DNA of 64,000 nt from Acidobacteria bacterium OLB17 (GTDB lineage: Bacteria > Acidobacteriota > Blastocatellia > Pyrinomonadales > Pyrinomonadaceae), in the NCBI GenBank assembly GCA_001567505.1, contig LLEU01000040.1, forward strand, positions 1-64,000, read 5' to 3'. How positions within the stretch are numbered: the first letter of the stretch is position 1; each line of letters opens with the position of its first letter. Below, in pieces: positions 58,410 to 64,000 of this stretch. The notes under the pieces were generated by a model that was not told where the DNA came from, searched no databases, and saw only the letters and a program-made list of their open reading frames with translations. Both the position numbers and the translations under genes were made by a program.

Positions 58410-60470
58410 CTAGTTCAACGTGACAGTAAGTTCCTTAAGATTCTCGACGTTCAAGGGCTTTACGAAATAGTAGGACGCGCCGAGTTCGGCCGCTCGCAGC
58501 CGATGGTCGTCCGTGTCGAGCGAGGTCACGAGAGCGACCGGTATCGTGGCAAGTTCCTCGGAACCGCAGATCGTTTCAAGAAGCTGCCATCCATCCATCC
58601 TCGGCATCTCGACATCCGAAAGGATCAGATCAGGCCGCCACGACCCCGAGAGCAGGACCTCTAGGGCCTCGACGCCGTCCTTTGCGGTGATCGTTCGAAA
58701 GCCGGCGTTCTCGACGAGCGTCGTATTGTGCTTTCGGATGCTGGCGCTGTCATCAACGATAAGGACGAGCGGCGCTGAACTCTTATCTTGGACAGGCTTC
58801 TCGGCCTTGTGCGGAGACGCGCCGTTGCCGATCGGAACACGCAGCACGAAGCGTGTGCCCTTCAACGGCTCTGACATCACTTCGACCGAGCCTTCAAGAT
58901 TCTCGACACTTTCTTTTACGATCGACATTCCGACACCGCGGCCCGCATTTAGGCTGACCTTTTCGGAGGTCGTAAGGCCTTGTGCAAAGATAAGCTGCTG
59001 AGCCTCCGTTTCAGAGAGTTTTGCAGCGTCCTCGTACGATAAAACACCGTTCTTCACCGCACGCTGCTTCAGCGTCTCGGCAAGAATGCCGCGTCCGTCA
59101 TCTTCGACCGAGATGAGGACAACGCCGTCCGCAGAACGCACCTTCACCGTGATGCTGCCCTTTTCTCGTTTGCCGACAAGGCGTCGCTGGTCGGGCGGTT
59201 CGATGCCGTGGACGACCGAATTTCGCAGCAGATGCAGGAGCGGCTCGACCAACGCGTCGATGAGGAGGGTGTCGATCTCGACATCGCCGTTCTCGATCGT
59301 CAAGGCGGCAAGTTTGTCTTCTTCTTCGCAGGTTACGTGAACGGCTCGGTTGAGCCGCGTCTCAAGTGTTCCGAAACGCTGCATACGCACGCGGCGAAGG
59401 TTGTCCACCAACGCGCCCGTGATCGTGTGTGCGTTAAGGATCGCCTCGGAAAGTAGGTCCGAATCGTTGGCAGAGCTGTTTGCCCGAAGGTCGGCGATCG
59501 CGGACTCTAGGATCTCATTGTTTGCGGCAAGCTTTGTGGCGAGACGGATGAGATCGTCGAGACGTTCGAGCGAAACACGAACGATAGGCGAATGGATCTT
59601 TCTGTCCGGCTTGCGGAACGGCGAGACGGTACGTGGTGCGGCCTTTTGCCTATCGGAAGTTTCGTCAAGGGCGGCTATCGCAGCCGAGAAACGCTCGCCG
59701 AGGTCTGTCATCGCGTCGCCCGTGCTGTGCGTGCCGACGACCGAACCGAGCTGATTCAAGGCGTCGTAAAGCAGGTCGATCGTTGCGGCGTCAGGCGCAC
59801 GATCCTTCTCGACGAGTTTGTCGAGCAGGTCTTCCATCTGATGCGCGAGTTTCGAAGCCTGTTTTTGCCCGACGACTCCCGCGGCTCCCTTGAAGGTGTG
59901 CGCGCTGCGGCGGATATCCCAGAGGGCCGATTGGGCTTCCGCACCGGATTGGAGGCGGGCGAGATCATTCGCGATCTGAGAAAGGAGATCGGTCGCCTCG
60001 GAGCGGAAGATGTCGAGGGTCTCTTCGTCGATCCCGAATTCTTCTTCGACCCAGGCGGACGAAAAATCGTCGTCCTCAGCTTCTTTTGGGGCCTGCGGGG
60101 CGATCTGATCGAAAGAAGCGTCGAGAAAGCCCGCGACGTCATCGACAAGCCCACCTGAGAGCAGCGGCATCTCGAGAAGCGTGGATTCGATCTTCGCGAC
60201 GAGATCGAGGATCTGATAGACGTCGTTCGTCGAAGCGGCTCCGGTCAGGAAAAGTTTATCGAGGGCTTCCTCACATTCGACGATCGCGGTGGTGACACCA
60301 TCGAAGCCGCCCTCGGCCGTTTGAGCTTTCAGTTCACGGAGCGCACGCGCGGCAACGGCCAAGTTGCTTATTTCGCCGCCCGTTTGGCCGACGACAAGCA
60401 AGCTTGACCGTGCAAGTGAGATCTGCCTTTCGGCAGTTTCGAGGAAAGTTTGTAGGTTGAAAGATTCCAT
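58410..60470 (-). CDS. CheA-like hybrid histidine kinase without CheW domain
   Basis: A 686-residue two-component kinase. Hpt domain with phospho-His in RRSAHTFKGAAGVVG (residue about 188), dimerisation helices (about 310-350), CheA-type ATPase (LLHLLRNSVVHGIEPPDQR, VSVEDDGRGI-like VLISVEDDGRGIL, NAGRGVGMSIVKESVENL), and a C-terminal receiver (LVLIVDDSASIRKHN, phospho-Asp in ILSDVEMPRMDGWQL). A CheW-like domain normally lies between ATPase and receiver but is not seen. The region after the first 100 residues has an extra helical part. It is downstream of the TPR/receiver gene by 64 bases, probably one transcript. Confidence 0.9.
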   Translation of the reverse strand: MESFNLQTFLETAERQISLARSSLLVVGQTGGEISNLAVAARALRELKAQTAEGGFDGVTTAIVECEEALDKLFLTGAASTNDVYQILDLVAKIESTLLEMPLLSGGLVDDVAGFLDASFDQIAPQAPKEAEDDDFSSAWVEEEFGIDEETLDIFRSEATDLLSQIANDLARLQSGAEAQSALWDIRRSAHTFKGAAGVVGQKQASKLAHQMEDLLDKLVEKDRAPDAATIDLLYDALNQLGSVVGTHSTGDAMTDLGERFSAAIAALDETSDRQKAAPRTVSPFRKPDRKIHSPIVRVSLERLDDLIRLATKLAANNEILESAIADLRANSSANDSDLLSEAILNAHTITGALVDNLRRVRMQRFGTLETRLNRAVHVTCEEEDKLAALTIENGDVEIDTLLIDALVEPLLHLLRNSVVHGIEPPDQRRLVGKREKGSITVKVRSADGVVLISVEDDGRGILAETLKQRAVKNGVLSYEDAAKLSETEAQQLIFAQGLTTSEKVSLNAGRGVGMSIVKESVENLEGSVEVMSEPLKGTRFVLRVPIGNGASPHKAEKPVQDKSSAPLVLIVDDSASIRKHNTTLVENAGFRTITAKDGVEALEVLLSGSWRPDLILSDVEMPRMDGWQLLETICGSEELATIPVALVTSLDTDDHRLRAAELGASYYFVKPLNVENLKELTVTLN

Positions 60471-60534
60471 CTGCGGACAACAAGCTCAACACAGCTTGCC
60501 TTTCGGGTAAGAGCGGCCTCACCCCTGCCGCAAA

Positions 60535-62781
60535 TCATTCTACAACAGGTTGCGACGGCTGCGTCAGATAAGTGTCGAGAGCCTTCATTAGCGTCTCGGG
60601 GCCGAACGGCTTGGTGATGTAGCCGGTGCATCCGGACATCTTGCCGCGAACCTTATCGAAGAAGCCGTCCTTGCCCGAGATCATCACGACCGGCACGTCT
60701 TTCGCCGTTTCATGAGCCCGGATCATCTTACAGACCTGATAGCCGTCCATCCTGGGCATCGTGATGTCGAGAAGGACGAGTTCGGGAGTGAAATTGTCTA
60801 TCGCCTCCATCGCTTCGACGCCGTCGGCCGCGCAGATCACGGTGTGGCCGTGTTTCTCAAGCTTATTCGAGATAAGCTTGCGGACGGTCGCACTGTCATC
60901 AACGACGAGGATCGAGCAGCCCTTGGACTGTGCTTCGACCGACGCTTCGCGTCGGTGTATCTCGTCGAGCCGGATCGCAAGGGAGTTTACCTGCGAAACG
61001 AGGATCACGTTGTCAGGGTCGAGCCTCGCGGCTTCCTGCAGATAGCGAAGGCCGCGATCGAAGTTCTTCAGGTTAAGGTGGCCGATACCAAGATCGGAGA
61101 GTTCGCGAGATGTGAATTCACGCGTGTTCCAGGATGCCTCCATCTCGACGACGGCATCGTGGATCCGTTCTAGATCGCCCGTGCTGCTGGCAAGGAGCGC
61201 GTCGATGTCGTCAAGCGACAGGATCGCACGGCAGTCCTTGCAGGAGAAGGCCTGCGGGGCGGCCTCTGCGGCACAATACGGACATTCGTATTCGGGCACC
61301 GATGAGATCAAAGGTGCGCTGACGGTTTCGTGAATTGCAGCCTCGGCGGCGAGTTCTTCGGCGGACCTAACCGCTTCAACCGGTTCCTCAGAGAACCTTT
61401 CGTCGTATGCCTTGAGAAAATCTTCGACGCCGGTTGCGGAACCATCCTCAGCCGGGAAATCGATCACGGTGCTTTCGAGCACCTTGTCGCTTTCCTCAAA
61501 GAGTGGGCTTTCCGGCTGTTCCACTTTTCGATCCTCGGCTAGATCATTGAATGGCGAACCGTCAGGTTCACCAGCGAGGCCAACTGCGTTCACCTTCTCA
61601 GCCTCGTCATCGGACGAGATATGGATCTCACCGTCGAAATGGGGCTCGACCTCTTCGATCGGATCGAGAACGTCGGCCTTTGCATTCGCCTCCAGCTCGG
61701 CAAGAACTGCGGCCATTATCATTGGATCGACCTCAGGCTCGCCCGCCGGTATGTATTCGGGTGCGGGCTCGACCTTCGCTTCTTCGCCGAAATACGGCGG
61801 ATCGAGACGTGTTTCAAGTCCGGTCGGCGCCGGACGCGGATCCTCAAGCGGGATGTCGGTTGGCATCGCGATCGCATCAACATCGTCGCTGGCTTCGGCT
61901 TCGATATCTTCGACGGCGCTTGGTGCATCGATCGCAACCTCCTCAACGGGAGGTTGTTCGACGATCGCGGGCTTTACGGCAGCGGCCAACGCCATAAGAA
62001 AGTCGCGGCCGGCGGACGCGAATTCGTTCGAAGGGTCGAGGCTGAGGACGCGCTCATAGCAAAGCAGTTTTTCTTCGATGCTCGAAGAGATGTGGGAACG
62101 GAGCGTCCAGGCCGAAACGCTCGTAAGATTGTCCTCAAGGAACTCGTCGAGCTGATTCAAAGCTTCGTACCAGTTGCCGTCGGCAACGGTTCTCTGCACA
62201 GCAAGATAGCGCTTCTCGATGCGGGCGTCTTCGATCGAGGCGAGGGCGGAGCGAGCATCGTCGTTGTCGGGGTTGATCTCAAGGACGCGATTCAAGGATT
62301 CGACGACGATCGATTCATCTTCCGCGATCGAGGCGCGCCAGAACCATGCCATCTCGCTGTTATTGTCGTGTTCGATGGCCTTGTCAAAACACTCCATAGC
62401 GAGTTCGTTGCTGCCTTCGTCTTTGGCGGCCACTCCGCGATGTACGAAGTTCTTGGCGATGAGCGAACACGTCGAAGCGTGCCAATCAATGGCGCGTTGG
62501 TTCGAAGGGTCACATTCGAGGACCTTGTTGAGAAACACGAGCAGTTCCTCGGGATATTCGCTGATCGAGGCGAGCCACATCCATGCGTCAGAATTTGCAG
62601 GATCTTTGTCAGTAGCCTCGGTAAGAAGAATGCGGGCGCGGGCGCGGTCGCCTGCTTGGGCGGCTGCAACGCCTTCGGCGACAAGAGAGCGAAGGTCGGC
62701 TGCGTAGGCTGCGGCTGGAGCAGATTCGCTGACAAGCGCTTCTGCCGGAGTGTGGGCGGACGGTTCTATTTTGAGTCTCAT
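60535..62781 (-). CDS. TPR-zinc ribbon-receiver response regulator
   Basis: A 748-residue protein. N-terminal TPR repeats (residues about 25-250; RARILLTEATDKDPANSDAW, ALNQLDEFLEDNLTSVSAWT), a long acidic low-complexity middle (about 255-485), a zinc ribbon (YECPYCAAEAAPQAFSCKDC near 497-515), another TPR-like pair (about 540-610) and a receiver domain with CSILVVDDSATVRKLISNKL and phospho-Asp in LVLLDITMPRMDGYQVC. No DNA-binding output domain is seen, so it probably acts by protein contacts, as PilG/PilH-type regulators do. ATG at 62781 is used; the frame is open to 62835. It lies just upstream of the CheA-like kinase. Confidence 0.88.
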   Translation of the reverse strand: MRLKIEPSAHTPAEALVSESAPAAAYAADLRSLVAEGVAAAQAGDRARARILLTEATDKDPANSDAWMWLASISEYPEELLVFLNKVLECDPSNQRAIDWHASTCSLIAKNFVHRGVAAKDEGSNELAMECFDKAIEHDNNSEMAWFWRASIAEDESIVVESLNRVLEINPDNDDARSALASIEDARIEKRYLAVQRTVADGNWYEALNQLDEFLEDNLTSVSAWTLRSHISSSIEEKLLCYERVLSLDPSNEFASAGRDFLMALAAAVKPAIVEQPPVEEVAIDAPSAVEDIEAEASDDVDAIAMPTDIPLEDPRPAPTGLETRLDPPYFGEEAKVEPAPEYIPAGEPEVDPMIMAAVLAELEANAKADVLDPIEEVEPHFDGEIHISSDDEAEKVNAVGLAGEPDGSPFNDLAEDRKVEQPESPLFEESDKVLESTVIDFPAEDGSATGVEDFLKAYDERFSEEPVEAVRSAEELAAEAAIHETVSAPLISSVPEYECPYCAAEAAPQAFSCKDCRAILSLDDIDALLASSTGDLERIHDAVVEMEASWNTREFTSRELSDLGIGHLNLKNFDRGLRYLQEAARLDPDNVILVSQVNSLAIRLDEIHRREASVEAQSKGCSILVVDDSATVRKLISNKLEKHGHTVICAADGVEAMEAIDNFTPELVLLDITMPRMDGYQVCKMIRAHETAKDVPVVMISGKDGFFDKVRGKMSGCTGYITKPFGPETLMKALDTYLTQPSQPVVE

Positions 62782-63002
62782 AGGTCGGTTCTTAAGGCTG
62801 TTTTTATGAATTCGCGAATGCAAGAGGGCCACCAAGACAGGCTGCGCCCATTAAGACACTACTGCGATAAGCAACTCTAATGCCACCAACAGCGAGAAGA
62901 AGAGAACGGAAGAAACTGTACGGTAAATCGTGTAAAATATTGGATATAGCGGACTTAAGGCGAAATGGTATTCGAGCGAGGTTTTATTACATCGAGCATT
63001 TT

Positions 63003-63019
63003 GTGACAATATTTGTTAC
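63003..63019. promoter_or_regulatory. palindrome before the flavoprotein gene
   Basis: GTGACAA (63003-63009), TAT, TTGTTAC (63013-63019) is an inverted repeat with one mismatch, 16 bases before the ATG at 63035, within the 253-bp intergenic region that separates it from the divergent TPR/receiver gene. A possible operator; the regulator is unknown. Confidence 0.35.
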
Positions 63020-63034
63020 TTTGGGTTGACAAAA

Positions 63035-63958
63035 ATGGATATCGGGACGACTCAGAAGAATGTGATCATCATCGGCGGCGGGCCTGCGGGCCTTGCGGCC
63101 TCGATCTGGTGCAGCGACCTGGGGATCTCGCATCTTCTGCTCGAACAGGAGCTGCGAACCGGCGGCCAGCTTCATAAGATATTCCAGCCGATCCCGAACT
63201 ATCCGGGGATACTAACTATAGACGGGGCGAGCTTCGCAGAAACTCTTGCCGAACAAGCAAAAAGTCTCGGCGGCACGCTCCGCACCCATGCCCCGGCCGC
63301 GACGATCGACGGGACCGCAATGGAGGTTCGTCTTGCAACCGGCGAGAAATATGCCCCAAAGGCTATTATCCTCGCGACCGGCGTTCGAAGGCGGCGGCTT
63401 GGGCTACCCGGCGAAGCGGATCTCTCGGGCGTGCTCGAATCGGGCTCGAAACAGGCCGCGGAAACGAAAGGCGCCCGCGTGGCGATCGTCGGAGGCGGCG
63501 ACGCGGCATTCGAGAACGCACTTATCCTCGCAAAGTATGCGTCGGAAGTTACTCTGATACATCACTCTTCGCGGTTCCGTTCGAGAGCGGAGTTTACGGA
63601 GCCGGTAAGCCGCGATCCGAAGATCAGAATGCTGAAAGACTCCGTTGTGAAGGAGATCGTTAGCGAGAACGGGCAGGTGCGGGGCCTCTTGCTTGAGCGA
63701 AACGGCGCCGCTGAGCGGATCGATGTTGACTTTCTGCTTGTGAGGATCGGGGTCGTGCCGAATTCAGAATTGGTAAAGGATCTTGCGGAGCTTGATGCCA
63801 AAAACTACGTCGTGATCGATGCTCACTGCGAGACGACATTGCGAAATGTCTTCGCCATCGGTGATGTCGCTACACCGATTTCGCCTACGATCTCGACCGC
63901 TGTCGGCCAAGCCGCGACCGCGGTGAAGGTCATCAAGGAACGATTTTCTCGTTCCTAA
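63035..63958 (+). CDS. thioredoxin-reductase-like FAD/NAD(P) oxidoreductase without CxxC
   Basis: A 307-residue flavoprotein of the low-molecular-weight thioredoxin reductase fold. FAD motif VIIIGGGPAGLAASIW (residues about 11-26), NAD(P) motif VAIVGGGDAAFENAL (about 150-165), and C-terminal FAD motif NVFAIGDVATP. The redox-active CxxC that thioredoxin reductase carries between these (CATC) is absent: the segment reads GEADLSGVLESGSKQAAETK. It therefore resembles TrxR-like ferredoxin-NADP reductases, and its electron acceptor is not determined. The start is ATG 63035; TTG 63026 is an alternative. Confidence 0.88.
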   Translation: MDIGTTQKNVIIIGGGPAGLAASIWCSDLGISHLLLEQELRTGGQLHKIFQPIPNYPGILTIDGASFAETLAEQAKSLGGTLRTHAPAATIDGTAMEVRLATGEKYAPKAIILATGVRRRRLGLPGEADLSGVLESGSKQAAETKGARVAIVGGGDAAFENALILAKYASEVTLIHHSSRFRSRAEFTEPVSRDPKIRMLKDSVVKEIVSENGQVRGLLLERNGAAERIDVDFLLVRIGVVPNSELVKDLAELDAKNYVVIDAHCETTLRNVFAIGDVATPISPTISTAVGQAATAVKVIKERFSRS

Positions 63959-63964
63959 TTCTGC

Positions 63965-64000
63965 TTACCTTGCGGCAAACGCATCCTCGCCCGTCGTCTG
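63965..64000 (-). CDS. partial gene, C-terminal end only
   Basis: The reverse strand reads QTTGEDAFAAR and a TAA stop (complement of 63965-63967), running in from the right edge. The fragment is too short to identify. It converges on the flavoprotein gene, seven bases away. Coding status is uncertain. Confidence 0.35.
   Translation of the reverse strand, partial: QTTGEDAFAAR

Noticed and set aside
61621-62880. A 419-residue plus-strand open frame
   Set aside because: It is a shadow of the TPR/receiver gene, which carries recognisable TPR, zinc ribbon and receiver motifs.

Overview
The window looks like core chromosome of a bacterium in the phylum Acidobacteriota, most likely class Blastocatellia. 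This is inferred from gene content: a complete alternative complex III (act) plus caa3 oxidase operon, a VWA protein of the type common in acidobacteria, a methylmalonyl-CoA mutase and several small conserved proteins. No phage, insertion sequence, CRISPR array, tRNA or rRNA was found. Genes are dense on both strands. No gene-free stretch exceeds about 300 bp, and the gaps of 100 to 300 bp hold promoters, terminators or riboswitches.

Layout. 1-6.8 kb: a methylmalonyl-CoA mutase running off the left edge (minus strand), then two hypothetical genes and methyltransferase, DUF1801, DUF2200, RlmD-type rRNA methylase and M48 protease genes. 7.1-20.7 kb: a respiratory operon, actABCDEF, a small membrane protein, SCO, coxB (with fused cytochrome c), coxA, coxC and subunit IV, closed by a strong terminator. 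21-23.7 kb: a lipoprotein-trafficking-like cluster (LolB-like lipoprotein, LolD-like ATPase, 59-aa membrane protein, LolA). 23.8-30.2 kb: radical SAM protein, HD-like protein, pyruvate kinase, GH15 glucosidase, TlpA thioredoxin, NifU-like scaffold. 30.4-36.7 kb: CNNM/CBS protein, enolase, a helical-repeat protein, a degenerate phosphoglycerate mutase homologue, thymidine kinase and a secreted protein. 36.8-49.3 kb: lipoprotein, uvrC, DUF5654, Sua5, glycosyltransferase 39, Gfo/Idh oxidoreductase, serine hydrolase, VWA protein, secreted nuclease, glgC. 49.4-58.4 kb: mtgA, a vitamin B12 uptake locus (btuFCD and btuB, each preceded by a cobalamin riboswitch), gatB and an SDR. 58.4-64 kb: a CheA-like hybrid kinase, a TPR/receiver protein, and a thioredoxin-reductase-like flavoprotein without the redox CxxC.

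How it fits together. The organism respires aerobically: quinol electrons pass through alternative complex III to a caa3 oxidase encoded directly downstream. It imports B12, which the mutase at the left edge needs as cofactor. Lower-glycolysis genes (pyk, eno) lie here, but the phosphoglycerate mutase homologue beside enolase has lost most metal-binding and catalytic residues, which makes it the most unusual gene in the window.

Caution. Six genes (actB, the LolD-like ATPase, the mutase homologue, uvrC, the glycosyltransferase and the VWA gene) contain eight single-base indels in all, nearly all in short homopolymers. This fits residual assembly errors better than real gene decay. These genes are annotated across the frameshifts.
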